A DNA stretch of 38,141 bases, from positions 70,853-108,993 of the forward strand of contig NZRO01000024.1 in NCBI GenBank assembly GCA_002696275.1, given 5' to 3'. Each line of letters opens with the position of its first letter. The first letter of the stretch is position 1. The notes beneath the pieces are model-generated. The model saw nothing but the letters and a program-made list of their open reading frames with translations, was not told the origin of the DNA and searched no databases. Shown one piece after another: positions 26,097-34,513 of this stretch. Both the position numbers and the translations under genes were made by a program. This stretch comes from Flavobacteriales bacterium (GTDB lineage: Bacteria; Bacteroidota; Bacteroidia; Flavobacteriales; BACL11).

Positions 26097-26123
26097 TTAA
26101 GTTGAATTATTTTTTCAATAGCG

Positions 26124-26131
26124 CAAATATA
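26124..26131 (-). promoter_or_regulatory. -7 element for the SprB-like gene
   Basis: The minus strand reads TATATTTG, matching TAnnTTTG, 28-35 nt before the ATG at 26096. No TTTG at -33. This supports the gene being transcribed separately from rnz upstream. Confidence 0.5.
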
Positions 26132-26156
26132 CCGAAATAAAAATAAATTGTAAGTC

Positions 26157-27077
26157 CTAGAGATCAGAAAAGTTAATTGTTTGACCTTGTTTTGCAAGTA
26201 AAGTATTCTTAAAAACACTCTTTGACTCTTCTAACAATAGATTTTCATCTCTATATCTTTGCGAAAAATGACCAATTAACAAATGGCTTACTTCTGCAAG
26301 TTTTGCTATTGTAGCAGCATCTATAGTTGTAGAGTGGTTGGTTTCTTTTGCTCTATTTTTTCTGTCATTCATAAAAGTTGCTTCATGATATAATAAACTA
26401 ACTCCTTTTATTTTTTTAATTATAGATTCACAATATTTAGTATCTGAACAAAAAGCATAAGAAGACGGTTTCTTATTTTCAATTGTTAATTCGCTATTGA
26501 AAATAACTCTACCATCTTCTGAAATAAAATTCTTTCCATTTTTGATAGTTTTTATCTGTTCAACAGGAATATTATATTGTTTTACTTTCTCTGAGATAAT
26601 TTTTCTTGGTGATCTTTTTTCTTCAAATAGAAATCCATTACAATCTATTCCATGACTTAAAGGAAATGTAGAAATCTTAATCTTTTTATCTTCAAATAGA
26701 ACTTCGTCAGTTTCAGGGTTAATTATATGAAAGAATAATGGATAACATAATTCTGTATTAGACGCTTCTAATTGTACATCTATAATTTGTTTGAGTTTCA
26801 CATGAGCATAAATATGTAGTTCTTTCTCTCGACCAAGAAGGTGCATACTACTAAGTAGTCCAATTAAACCAAAATAGTGATCTCCATGTAAGTGTGATAT
26901 AAATATCCTACTTATTTTCTGAAACTTAAATTTATACTTTCTTAACTGAATCTGAGTCCCTTCTGCACAATCAATCAAAAAAAACCGCTCGTTCGCATTT
27001 AGCAATTGAGCGGTGGGATTTTTTTTAAGAGAAGGAATAGCAGAACTACATCCTAATATTGTTAATTCATAAGACAT
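26157..27077 (-). CDS. rnz: Ribonuclease Z
   Basis: RNase Z is a zinc metallo-beta-lactamase-fold endonuclease that cuts pre-tRNA 3' trailers. It is 306 aa, the bacterial short form. The metal-binding motif is FISHLHGDHYFGLIG; later ligands are visible at FPLSHGIDCNGF, FCSDTKY, YHEATFMND, ETNHSTTIDAATIAKLA and LIGHFSQRY. The ATG begins directly after the TAA of the upstream T9SS cargo gene, and it ends the run pyrR-pyrB-unknown-cargo-rnz. Confidence 0.95.
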   Translation of the reverse strand: MSYELTILGCSSAIPSLKKNPTAQLLNANERFFLIDCAEGTQIQLRKYKFKFQKISRIFISHLHGDHYFGLIGLLSSMHLLGREKELHIYAHVKLKQIIDVQLEASNTELCYPLFFHIINPETDEVLFEDKKIKISTFPLSHGIDCNGFLFEEKRSPRKIISEKVKQYNIPVEQIKTIKNGKNFISEDGRVIFNSELTIENKKPSSYAFCSDTKYCESIIKKIKGVSLLYHEATFMNDRKNRAKETNHSTTIDAATIAKLAEVSHLLIGHFSQRYRDENLLLEESKSVFKNTLLAKQGQTINFSDL

Positions 27078-27923
27078 TTATTCAGATACAACAATCCTTT
27101 TAGATAAGATCTTTTCATCATTCTGTATAGAATAATTATAAATCCCTGATTTTAAATTTAAGTCTAAATTCAACTCATTCATACCAACAACAGATAAAAT
27201 AGTTTCAGAATAAACAACTTTTCCTAACATGTCTGTAATCAATAAAGTAATTATATCTGAAGTTGGAGTATTAAACTTTATAGTTGTTTTTTCTTTTGTT
27301 GGGTTTGGAATATTCTGTAATAATACAAATTCATTTGAATTAATTATCTCTAATGAATTAGCGGAAGTGACTATTATTTTATATCCATTTACGCTTTCAT
27401 AAGAACCTGTGGCTTCGTATAAGGAAGTAGATAGAGGGTATTGAATAAGTCCTAAATCCAAAGTTCCATGAGTAAACACATCAACCCATATAGTAACTGG
27501 GTAAACACCCACAGGATCTGTAGTAATTCCATCAACAGATGCACAAGTTAAAATGTTACCTGGAAGGATACAATTAGAATAAGCGCAACTAAGTGATAAT
27601 CCATTAGGCAATCCATCTATTGATACAAGACTCATACTATCAACAGGCCAACCAGCTAATTGGAAACTATAAGAGGTTCCAAATATAGTTGTATCAAGTT
27701 GAGTAAATGAAGAATCACCTGCAGCCGCTTCAATTAAAGTTTCTGGAGTTTTAATATTTAACACAGATTGATAGGATATACCCTGAGAAACTGCTGGAAG
27801 GTTTATAATAGTATCAGGCCAAATATTATATGTGGAGTCTTGATAAATAGGGTCAGGAGTACATTGAGAATATGAGTATACATATCCTAAAATTAAAGTT
27901 AAAGTAAGTAAAGTTTTCTTCAT
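27078..27923 (-). CDS. Secreted protein with T9SS type A sorting domain
   Basis: This 281-aa protein has a signal peptide (to about YSYSQ) followed by about 180 residues of beta-rich sequence with several Cys (CTPDPIYQDSTYNIWPDTII; LSCAYSNCILPGNILTC), perhaps disulfide-bonded. The C-terminal T9SS type A domain starts near LLQNIPNPTKEKTTIKF. No catalytic motif is visible and the function is unknown. It follows the 102-aa gene by 15 nt and its stop directly abuts the rnz start, so a secreted protein is embedded in a cytoplasmic-enzyme operon. Confidence 0.85.
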   Translation of the reverse strand: MKKTLLTLTLILGYVYSYSQCTPDPIYQDSTYNIWPDTIINLPAVSQGISYQSVLNIKTPETLIEAAAGDSSFTQLDTTIFGTSYSFQLAGWPVDSMSLVSIDGLPNGLSLSCAYSNCILPGNILTCASVDGITTDPVGVYPVTIWVDVFTHGTLDLGLIQYPLSTSLYEATGSYESVNGYKIIVTSANSLEIINSNEFVLLQNIPNPTKEKTTIKFNTPTSDIITLLITDMLGKVVYSETILSVVGMNELNLDLNLKSGIYNYSIQNDEKILSKRIVVSE

Positions 27924-27938
27924 AATATATTGTTTAGT

Positions 27939-28247
27939 TTATAATTCTAATTGTCTTTCAATTTCCTCCATTTCTATAAAATCAAAGGCTTCTTGCATTG
28001 TTGGTACTATATTAAGACTATCATCAAAAGATATCTTTGAAACAATAACAAAAGATCCTTTTCTTTTGTAAATGGATTCGCCAAATTTAATTAAATTATT
28101 TTTAATTAAATGTATTACTTCAGTATTTACATCTAACATATCTGCGACAAAGTTAACAACCTCCCCTTCTACATTTAAATCTCCTATTTCTCCATTCTCT
28201 GAAACCTTAAAAACTAAAGTATTACCATTTAATAATTCTATACTCAT
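27939..28247 (-). CDS. Small conserved protein between pyrB and rnz (STAS-like?)
   Basis: This 102-aa protein has no signal peptide. Its end (SFVIVSKISFDDSLNIVPTM, then QEAFDFIEMEEIER) resembles small proteins that sit beside rnz in other Flavobacteriales, as far as I recall. The alternating beta/alpha pattern would fit a STAS-like fold, but no phosphorylatable serine can be assigned with confidence. It starts 2 nt after pyrB, so it is tightly linked with it. The function is unknown. Confidence 0.78.
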   Translation of the reverse strand: MSIELLNGNTLVFKVSENGEIGDLNVEGEVVNFVADMLDVNTEVIHLIKNNLIKFGESIYKRKGSFVIVSKISFDDSLNIVPTMQEAFDFIEMEEIERQLEL

Positions 28248-28249
28248 TC

Positions 28250-29179
28250 TTATTTTTTTAAATTTGCAGCTAATAAATATATGACAGCCATCCTAATCGC
28301 AACCCCATTTTCCACCTGATCTAGAATTATGGAATGGTCAGAGTCAGCAACATCAGAACTTAATTCCACCCCTCTGTTAATAGGTCCAGGATGCATCACA
28401 ACAATTTGTTTTTCTAGTGAATCTAACAATTTTTTGTTTACACCATAAATCATAGCGTATTCTCGTAAAGAAGGGAAGTAATTCACATCTTGTCTTTCCA
28501 ATTGTATCCTCAATACATTTGCAACATCACACCAAGACATAGCTTCTTTTATATCTGTAAAATGCTTTACATTTAATGAATCTAAATATTTAGGCATCAA
28601 AGTTGAAGGTCCACATACTCTAACTTCTGCCCCTAACTTTTGTAGACAATGAAAATTAGACAACGCTACTCTAGAGTGAAGAATGTCTCCTATAATTACA
28701 ACTTTCTTTCCTTCTACCTTTCCTAATTTATCTCTAATTGAAAAAGAATCTAATAATGCTTGAGTAGGATGCTCATGAGCACCGTCACCAGCGTTTACAA
28801 TTGAAGCATTTACATTTCTTGAAAGAAATTCTGCTGCACCAGGATTTGGGTGTCTCATAACTACCATATCTACTTTCATAGAAAGTATATTATTTACTGT
28901 ATCAATAAGGGTTTCTCCTTTTACAACAGATGAGGAGGATGAAGAGAAATTTACCACATCCGCTGATAATCTTTTTTCTGCAAGCTCAAAAGATAATCTG
29001 GTTCTTGTAGAGTTTTCAAAGAATAAATTTGCAATTGTAATATCTCTAAGAGTAGGAACCTTTTTAATTGGTTGATTTATAATTCTTTTAAAGTTATCTG
29101 CAGTCTTAAAAATTAATTCAATATCTTTCTTTTTAAGATTTTCAATACTTAACAAGTGATCTACTGATAATTTACTCAT
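28250..29179 (-). CDS. pyrB: Aspartate carbamoyltransferase, catalytic subunit
   Basis: PyrB condenses carbamoyl phosphate and aspartate to carbamoyl aspartate in de novo pyrimidine synthesis. The protein is 309 aa. The carbamoyl-phosphate motif is FFENSTRTRLSFE (STRTR at residues 56-60), with HPTQALLD and, near the end, MHPGPINRGVEL. No regulatory subunit gene (pyrI) is adjacent. It lies 4 nt after pyrR and 2 nt before the 102-aa gene, so it is part of one transcript. Confidence 0.97.
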   Translation of the reverse strand: MSKLSVDHLLSIENLKKKDIELIFKTADNFKRIINQPIKKVPTLRDITIANLFFENSTRTRLSFELAEKRLSADVVNFSSSSSSVVKGETLIDTVNNILSMKVDMVVMRHPNPGAAEFLSRNVNASIVNAGDGAHEHPTQALLDSFSIRDKLGKVEGKKVVIIGDILHSRVALSNFHCLQKLGAEVRVCGPSTLMPKYLDSLNVKHFTDIKEAMSWCDVANVLRIQLERQDVNYFPSLREYAMIYGVNKKLLDSLEKQIVVMHPGPINRGVELSSDVADSDHSIILDQVENGVAIRMAVIYLLAANLKK

Positions 29180-29183
29180 TCTC

Positions 29184-29723
29184 TTATTTTAATAATATAA
29201 TTTCATCTCCAGTATTTTCAGAATTCCATTTAACTATCACTTTTTCTGAAAAAATGGAATCTACTGTTTTCCCAACATAATTTGGTTGTATTGGCAGGTG
29301 TCTTTTAAGCCTTCTGTCTATCAATACCATTAATTCTACATGCTTAGGTCGACCAAAATTCATTAAGGCGTCCAATGCAGATCTAATAGATCTACCAGTA
29401 AACAAAACATCATCAATCAAAACTACATTTTTACCCTCTACGGAAACATTCATATCCAATTCCTGAGCTTCAATTGGAGACTCTCTTCTACCAAAATCAT
29501 CTCTGAAAAATGTAATATCCAAACTGCCAGATTGTATATTTTTATTATTTGTTATCTCCGTTAATTTATCTAAAATTCTATTAGCAAACTCTACTCCTCT
29601 TGGTTGTACACCAACTAAAATAGTCTCAGAAAAATCAGAATGATTCTCAATTAGTTGATGAGCCAATCTTTCAATCATAAGACCAAATTGTTTGCTACTT
29701 ACTATTTGTTTTTTAATTTTCAT
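29184..29723 (-). CDS. pyrR: PyrR bifunctional pyrimidine regulator / uracil phosphoribosyltransferase
   Basis: PyrR is a type I phosphoribosyltransferase-fold protein, 179 aa, that in Gram-positive bacteria binds pyr mRNA to cause attenuation and has weak UPRTase activity. The PRPP-binding motif is NVVLIDDVLFTGRSIRSALD; further family features are VGVQPRGVEFANRI and RDDFGRRESP. It begins just after the rpsA terminator with a -7 element right before the ATG. This leaves no leader long enough for a PyrR-controlled attenuator. Confidence 0.95.
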   Translation of the reverse strand: MKIKKQIVSSKQFGLMIERLAHQLIENHSDFSETILVGVQPRGVEFANRILDKLTEITNNKNIQSGSLDITFFRDDFGRRESPIEAQELDMNVSVEGKNVVLIDDVLFTGRSIRSALDALMNFGRPKHVELMVLIDRRLKRHLPIQPNYVGKTVDSIFSEKVIVKWNSENTGDEIILLK

Positions 29724-29733
29724 TTTATAATCA

Positions 29734-29741
29734 CAAAAATA
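29734..29741 (-). promoter_or_regulatory. -7 element for the pyrR operon
   Basis: The minus strand reads TATTTTTG, matching TAnnTTTG, 11-18 nt before the pyrR ATG. It lies just after the rpsA terminator. No TTTG is found at -33. The transcript would be nearly leaderless. Confidence 0.45.
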
Positions 29742-29745
29742 GTAT

Positions 29746-29781
29746 AAAAAAAAGTCCTAATAAAAATTAGGACTTTTTTTT
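29746..29781 (-). terminator. rpsA terminator
   Basis: A perfect hairpin with the core AGTCCTAAT / ATTAGGACT (29753-29761 and 29766-29774), extended by an A8/T8 pairing and with a 4-nt loop, starts 3 nt after the rpsA stop. The T-run on the minus strand makes it a strong rho-independent terminator separating rpsA from pyrR. Confidence 0.92.
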
Positions 29782-29783
29782 AA

Positions 29784-31760
29784 TTATTCACCTTTAACTT
29801 CAAGATCTTTCTTCAAATTTGATAACTCATCTAGATCACCTAAGGTTGATTTTTGTTGAGTTTTTTGAATCTGTTTCACAGCCCTGTCTGTATCAGCTTT
29901 TTCTTGTTTTTTATTTTTTATTTCCTGGTCTCTAAAAGTAGATGTATGAGAAACCAAAATTCTTCTATTTTCCTTAGAGAATTCTAATACTCTGAACATT
30001 GTTGACTCTCCTACAGTTAACTTACTACCATCTACTTTTTCAATGTGTCTAAGAGGAGAGAATGCCTCCACTGTATCCGAGAGTCTAATTAAGGCGCCTT
30101 TTCCAAATACCTCTGATACAGTTCCTTCAAAATCATTTCCTATAACATAAGTTGCCTTATAGTTATCCCAAGGGTCTAATTCAGTCTGCTTATGTCCTAA
30201 ACTTATTCTTCTATTATCTATATCTACTTCAAGAACAATAACTTCCATAGACTCTCCAACCTTTGTAAATTCTGCAGGGTGTTTAATCTTTTTAGTCCAA
30301 GATAAGTCTGAAATATGAACTAATCCATCAATACCTTCTTCTAACTCAACAAACACTCCAAAATTCGTAAAGTTTCTGACCTTTACAGTGTGTCTTGAAT
30401 CCACAGAATACTTTGTATCAATATTAGACCAAGGGTCTTCTGAAAGTTGCTTTACTCCTAAAGACATCTTTCTTTCCTCTCTATCTAATGTTAATATTTT
30501 TGCTTCAATCTCATCGCCTACTTTGTAAAAATCTCCTGCGCTTTTGAGATGAGTAGACCATGACATCTCTGACACATGGATTAATGCCTCAACTCCCGTT
30601 TGCAACTCGACAAAAACACCATAATCTGCTACTACCACAACTTTTCCTTTTACAGTGTCTCCTTCTTTAATGTTTTTATCTAATGAATCCCAAGGATGAT
30701 CTCCTAACTGTTTTAATCCTAATTGAATTCTCTTCTTCTCTTGATCAAATTCTAAAATAACAACATTAATTGTTTCGTCTAACTTAACTATCTCTTCTGG
30801 GTGAGACACTCTCCCCCAGGAAAGGTCTGTAATATGAATTAGTCCATCAACACCTCCTAAATCAACAAAGACTCCGTATGAAGTAATGTTTTTAACTACA
30901 CCCTCAATTACTTGTCCTTTCTCTAATTTAGACATGATTTCTTCCTTCTGACCTTCTAAGTCTGCTTCAATTAAGGCTTTATGAGAAACAACAATGTTTC
31001 TAAAAACTTCATTTACTTTCACCACTTTAAACTCCATGTCTCTTCCAACATACTCATCATAATCTCTAATTGGTTTCACATCAATTTGTGAGCCTGGTAG
31101 GAAAGCTTCAATTCCAAAGACTTCAGCTATCATTCCACCTTTAGTTCTACTTTTAATCTTACCTTGGACTACCTCTCCTGTTTCAAGGGCAAGATTAACT
31201 TTTTCCCAAGCCCTTAACACTCTAGCTCTTCTATGAGATAAAACGAGTTGACCATTCTTATCTTCTTGCTTTTCAACTAAGATCTCAACCTCATCACCAA
31301 CCTTAAGATCTGCATTATATTTAAATTCAGAACTGGAAATTATACCATCAGATTTAAAGTTGATGTCTACAATTACTTCTCGATCAGAAATACTTACAAC
31401 TTTTCCGTCTAGTACTTGTTTTTCTTCAATAAAAGGCATTGTAGAAGAATACATAGATTCTTCATCTTTATTTAAAACTTCAGAAGAGTCTGAGTCTGTA
31501 ATAGTTGACCAATCAAAATCTTCTACATTAGGTTTTACTTTTTCTTTTTTAATTTCTTGTAAATCATTATCGTTCACATATTCAGCTTTTTGATCAGGTG
31601 TCATAGCTAACTTCTCTTCAATCATTTTAGCTTGTGTATCTTCTTTAGATTTAACTTCTTTAGTCTTTTTAGTAGATTTTTTAGCTGTCTTTTTTATAGT
31701 TGTTTTCGCAGCTTTTTTTTCTGGTGTTTTAGACTCTTTTTTAACTTCTTTTTTTGACAT
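29784..31760 (-). CDS. rpsA: 30S ribosomal protein S1 with Lys-rich N-terminal extension
   Basis: S1 binds mRNA upstream of start codons and helps load it on the 30S subunit. Six S1 (OB-fold) domains are visible: EEKQVLDGKVVSISDREVIV, LETGEVVQGKIKSRTKGGMI, KGQVIEGVVKNITSYGVFVD, EGDTVKGKVVVVADYGVFVE, a fifth with VRNFTNFGVFVELEEG, and a sixth with NDFEGTVSEVFGKGALIRL. In front lies a 110-residue extension whose first 50 residues are Lys/Ala/Thr-rich (KKAAKTTIKKTAKKSTKK), followed by an acidic stretch. I prefer the start at 31760 (MSKKEVKKES, 658 aa). An ATG at 31790 would add ten residues; both are possible. It has its own promoter and ends at a strong terminator. Confidence 0.93.
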   Translation of the reverse strand: MSKKEVKKESKTPEKKAAKTTIKKTAKKSTKKTKEVKSKEDTQAKMIEEKLAMTPDQKAEYVNDNDLQEIKKEKVKPNVEDFDWSTITDSDSSEVLNKDEESMYSSTMPFIEEKQVLDGKVVSISDREVIVDINFKSDGIISSSEFKYNADLKVGDEVEILVEKQEDKNGQLVLSHRRARVLRAWEKVNLALETGEVVQGKIKSRTKGGMIAEVFGIEAFLPGSQIDVKPIRDYDEYVGRDMEFKVVKVNEVFRNIVVSHKALIEADLEGQKEEIMSKLEKGQVIEGVVKNITSYGVFVDLGGVDGLIHITDLSWGRVSHPEEIVKLDETINVVILEFDQEKKRIQLGLKQLGDHPWDSLDKNIKEGDTVKGKVVVVADYGVFVELQTGVEALIHVSEMSWSTHLKSAGDFYKVGDEIEAKILTLDREERKMSLGVKQLSEDPWSNIDTKYSVDSRHTVKVRNFTNFGVFVELEEGIDGLVHISDLSWTKKIKHPAEFTKVGESMEVIVLEVDIDNRRISLGHKQTELDPWDNYKATYVIGNDFEGTVSEVFGKGALIRLSDTVEAFSPLRHIEKVDGSKLTVGESTMFRVLEFSKENRRILVSHTSTFRDQEIKNKKQEKADTDRAVKQIQKTQQKSTLGDLDELSNLKKDLEVKGE

Positions 31761-31860
31761 TTCGTCATTTTGCTTGTATCTCGAAACCATTTAAGGTTAA
31801 TGTTTGGAATTTCGAGAGAGATTAATTTATATTTTTTATCCCTTTTTTACCTTAAATTAA

Positions 31861-31868
31861 CAAATCTA
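31861..31868 (-). promoter_or_regulatory. -7 element for rpsA
   Basis: The minus strand reads TAGATTTG, matching TAnnTTTG. A TTG lies 17 nt further upstream, a shorter spacer than the usual 19-21. Transcription would start near 31854, giving a leader of about 65-95 nt depending on the start codon. Confidence 0.5.
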
Positions 31869-31915
31869 AAAGGTTTGCAAACATACAATAAATAAGAGAA
31901 GTATAAGTGTTTTAT

Positions 31916-32791
31916 TTAATTTATTTCTGAAATAAACTTAGAAACATCTTCCATCAACCATAATGGAGTAGAAGTTGCGCCGCAAATCCCTACAGATTGG
32001 GCTGAAGAAAACCATTCCTTTTTTATCTCATCTACATCTGAAATAAAGTATGAGTTAGGATTTTCATCTTTACAAGATTCATACAGCATTTTTCCATTAG
32101 AACTCTTCGTACCACTAACAAAAACGATAACATCATGTTTTTCAGAAAATCTCTTTAATTGAGGCTCTCTTCCTGAAACTTGTCTACATAAAGTATCATT
32201 AACAACAAATTGTAATGGGTCAACTATTCCTAATTTTTTTCTTCTTTTTTCAATCTCTTTCTTAATTTCTGAGTATGCTTTTGGACTCTTTGTAGTTTGG
32301 GAATACATGAAAATTGGTTTAGAAAAATCTAAATGATCTAAATCTTCAATACTAGAAACTAAAATTGCGTCTCCTTGAATTTGACCCAATAAACCTATAA
32401 TTTCAGCATGGCCTTTCTTTCCATAAACTACTATCTGTCCATCAATATCCTTAACAGTTTTATAACCTTCTTTTATCTGATTTTGCAACTTTAATACAAC
32501 AGGACAAGATGCGTCTAACAACTCTATGTTGTTTTCCATAGCAATTTTATAAGTTTCTGGTGGCTCTCCATGAGCTCTTATTAAAACCTTACAATTTTTA
32601 TAATTTTTTAGTTCTTCATGGTTTATAATTTTTAATCCTAAATTATTTAACCTTTCAACCTCTTTATTATTATGAACAATGTCTCCTAAACAATACAAAT
32701 TATTATTCTTCTTTAGCTCTTCTTCTGCCATTTCGATGGCATACACTACACCAAAACAAAAACCTGAGTATTTATCTATTTCAATATTCAT
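31916..32791 (-). CDS. ispH: 4-hydroxy-3-methylbut-2-enyl diphosphate reductase (IspH)
   Basis: IspH is the last enzyme of the MEP isoprenoid pathway, reducing HMBPP to IPP and DMAPP through an iron-sulfur cluster. It is 291 aa. The three cluster cysteines are Cys12 (SGFCFGVVYAIE), Cys96 (DASCPVV) and Cys202 (VNDTLCRQVSGRE). Substrate-binding residues appear in IRAHGEPP and GKKGHAEIIG (His128, Glu130). It overlaps the end of cmk by 4 nt (ATGA), so the two are coupled. After it comes a 124-nt gap containing the rpsA promoter. Confidence 0.97.
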   Translation of the reverse strand: MNIEIDKYSGFCFGVVYAIEMAEEELKKNNNLYCLGDIVHNNKEVERLNNLGLKIINHEELKNYKNCKVLIRAHGEPPETYKIAMENNIELLDASCPVVLKLQNQIKEGYKTVKDIDGQIVVYGKKGHAEIIGLLGQIQGDAILVSSIEDLDHLDFSKPIFMYSQTTKSPKAYSEIKKEIEKRRKKLGIVDPLQFVVNDTLCRQVSGREPQLKRFSEKHDVIVFVSGTKSSNGKMLYESCKDENPNSYFISDVDEIKKEWFSSAQSVGICGATSTPLWLMEDVSKFISEIN

Positions 32792-33480
32792 GTTTTAAAA
32801 ATTTTATCTATCAGAGAAAATATAAAATCATTTTGATTTTCTACTGATATATTAGAATTATCTATTTTAATTGCATCCGTTGCCATTTTTAATGGATTCA
32901 TCCTTCTATTTATATCATTGTCATCTCTCATTTTAAGATTACTCAAAACCTCTTCATAACTAACATTTTCTCCACTTTGCCTTAGTTCTTTCCATCGTCT
33001 ATTAGCTCTTATTTCAGGTTTTGCAGTAACAAAAAACTTCAGTTCTGCATCAGGAAAAACTTTAGTACCAATATCTCGACCATCCATTACAATATTTTTA
33101 TTCTTTCCTATTTGTTGTTGCAAAAGAACTAATTTTTGTCTTACTACAGGAATTTTAGCTATCAAACTAACTGATTTAGATACATCTAATGTTCTTATAA
33201 GACTCTCTACATTCTTATCATTCAAATAGGTTTCTGATATTTTCTTTTCTGAATTGTATTTAAATTCCACAAAAATATCTGGTAGATAAGCTTCCAATAA
33301 TCTTTCATCAATTTTATCCTTAGAGATTAAATTCTTTTGTAATGAAAATAAGCAAATAGCTCTGTACATAGCTCCCGTATCGATATATCTCATCTTATAT
33401 CTTTTTGAAATTGCTTTAGCAATCGTACTTTTACCACAAGACGAATGGCCGTCAATTGCTATATTTATTTTCTTGCTCAT
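32788..33480 (-). CDS. cmk: Cytidylate kinase
   Basis: This enzyme phosphorylates CMP and dCMP using ATP. It is 230 aa. The P-loop is IAIDGHSSCGKSTIA, followed by RYIDTGAMYRAI; NIVMDGRDIGTKVFPDAEL and the lid-type RANRRWKELRQSGENVSYEE are also characteristic. Its ATG overlaps the porQ stop (TGATG) and its stop overlaps the ispH start. It is therefore coupled on both sides in a porQ-cmk-ispH run. Confidence 0.96.
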   Translation of the reverse strand: MSKKINIAIDGHSSCGKSTIAKAISKRYKMRYIDTGAMYRAICLFSLQKNLISKDKIDERLLEAYLPDIFVEFKYNSEKKISETYLNDKNVESLIRTLDVSKSVSLIAKIPVVRQKLVLLQQQIGKNKNIVMDGRDIGTKVFPDAELKFFVTAKPEIRANRRWKELRQSGENVSYEEVLSNLKMRDDNDINRRMNPLKMATDAIKIDNSNISVENQNDFIFSLIDKIFKT

Positions 33481-34508
33481 CAGGGGACAAAGTTAGACAA
33501 ATTAGCAACAATGGAAAAACTATTCAACATGCTAGAAGAATGAAATGCAGATCTTGAATAATTAACTTGCAATTTTATAATTGAAAATCCTAAACCCCAA
33601 GAAAATCCACTCATATTAAAAGATGAATCTAATTTTAAATCCTCTCTTCTTTGGAAGTTAAAACCAGCTCTTAAAAATAAATTTTTCCTAAACGGATTCA
33701 ATTCCGTACCTAAAACAACATGTCTTAGCAACTTCTTAGCAACTGTTTCTTCTCTAACAATCAGTTCATTAGTAGCGGGATCAAAAATTGTTATTGGATT
33801 ATAACTGTTAGACAGGTCATAAACATTTAAATGATGAAACACAAAAGAATATCTAAACGGAAGATGTTTTAAAGACTTTGATAATCCCATCTGTATTTCA
33901 AATGGTAAATCTTCTTGATTTGATGTATAATTCTTAATTGGCTTCCCAAAATTTTTCACAAGTAATGTTGAAGTAAATCTAGAATCTTTATTATGATATG
34001 TAGCCGAAATATTTGAAGATAATGCTATTGAATGATAACTCTCTAATTTAGAGTTCATCAATCTAATGTTAGAACCAAAAGTAAAATTATTTCCAAGATA
34101 TTTTGACACCCCTATTGTAGCAATCTGTTGTGAAGCACTAAATTTAGAAATTATATTTCCGATCTCATCTGTTTCATCAAATTGACCATAGTTTATCGCG
34201 TCAATACCAGAAAAAAACATCAGATTATTATTAAATTTCTTCGCAAAGTGAAAAGATATAAAATTGATATCTGATACATAATCAACAAAATTAAAAGCTA
34301 TTTGGTTATCCATCTCCTCATTCAACAATGAGGGAACGAAAAGAGACAAGCTAATATCGCCATCAACTATTGAATTTATATCACCACCCATAGACAAGAC
34401 CCTAGAAGAAGAATGGAGATTTAGAGAATTATAAGAAGAATTGTGTAATTGAGAAAATAAAATGTTCGGGAATAAAACACAAAATATTATAAAATATTTT
34501 CTAAACAT
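33480..34508 (-). CDS. porQ: Type IX secretion system protein PorQ
   Basis: PorQ is an outer-membrane-associated component of T9SS; in P. gingivalis it helps with attachment and release of cargo at the surface. The protein is 342 aa with a signal peptide (MFRKYFIIFCVLFPNILFSQ) and then an OmpP1/FadL-like beta-barrel pattern. Family features from memory are SSRVLSMGGDINSIVDGDIS, VDYVSDINFISFHFAKKF and FLRAGFNFQRREDLKL, ending in a terminal strand with aromatic residues. A lon-porQ-cmk neighbourhood is common in Flavobacteriales, again from memory. It supports the four T9SS cargo genes in this window. Confidence 0.85.
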   Translation of the reverse strand: MFRKYFIIFCVLFPNILFSQLHNSSYNSLNLHSSSRVLSMGGDINSIVDGDISLSLFVPSLLNEEMDNQIAFNFVDYVSDINFISFHFAKKFNNNLMFFSGIDAINYGQFDETDEIGNIISKFSASQQIATIGVSKYLGNNFTFGSNIRLMNSKLESYHSIALSSNISATYHNKDSRFTSTLLVKNFGKPIKNYTSNQEDLPFEIQMGLSKSLKHLPFRYSFVFHHLNVYDLSNSYNPITIFDPATNELIVREETVAKKLLRHVVLGTELNPFRKNLFLRAGFNFQRREDLKLDSSFNMSGFSWGLGFSIIKLQVNYSRSAFHSSSMLNSFSIVANLSNFVP

Positions 34509-34513
34509 GCTTA

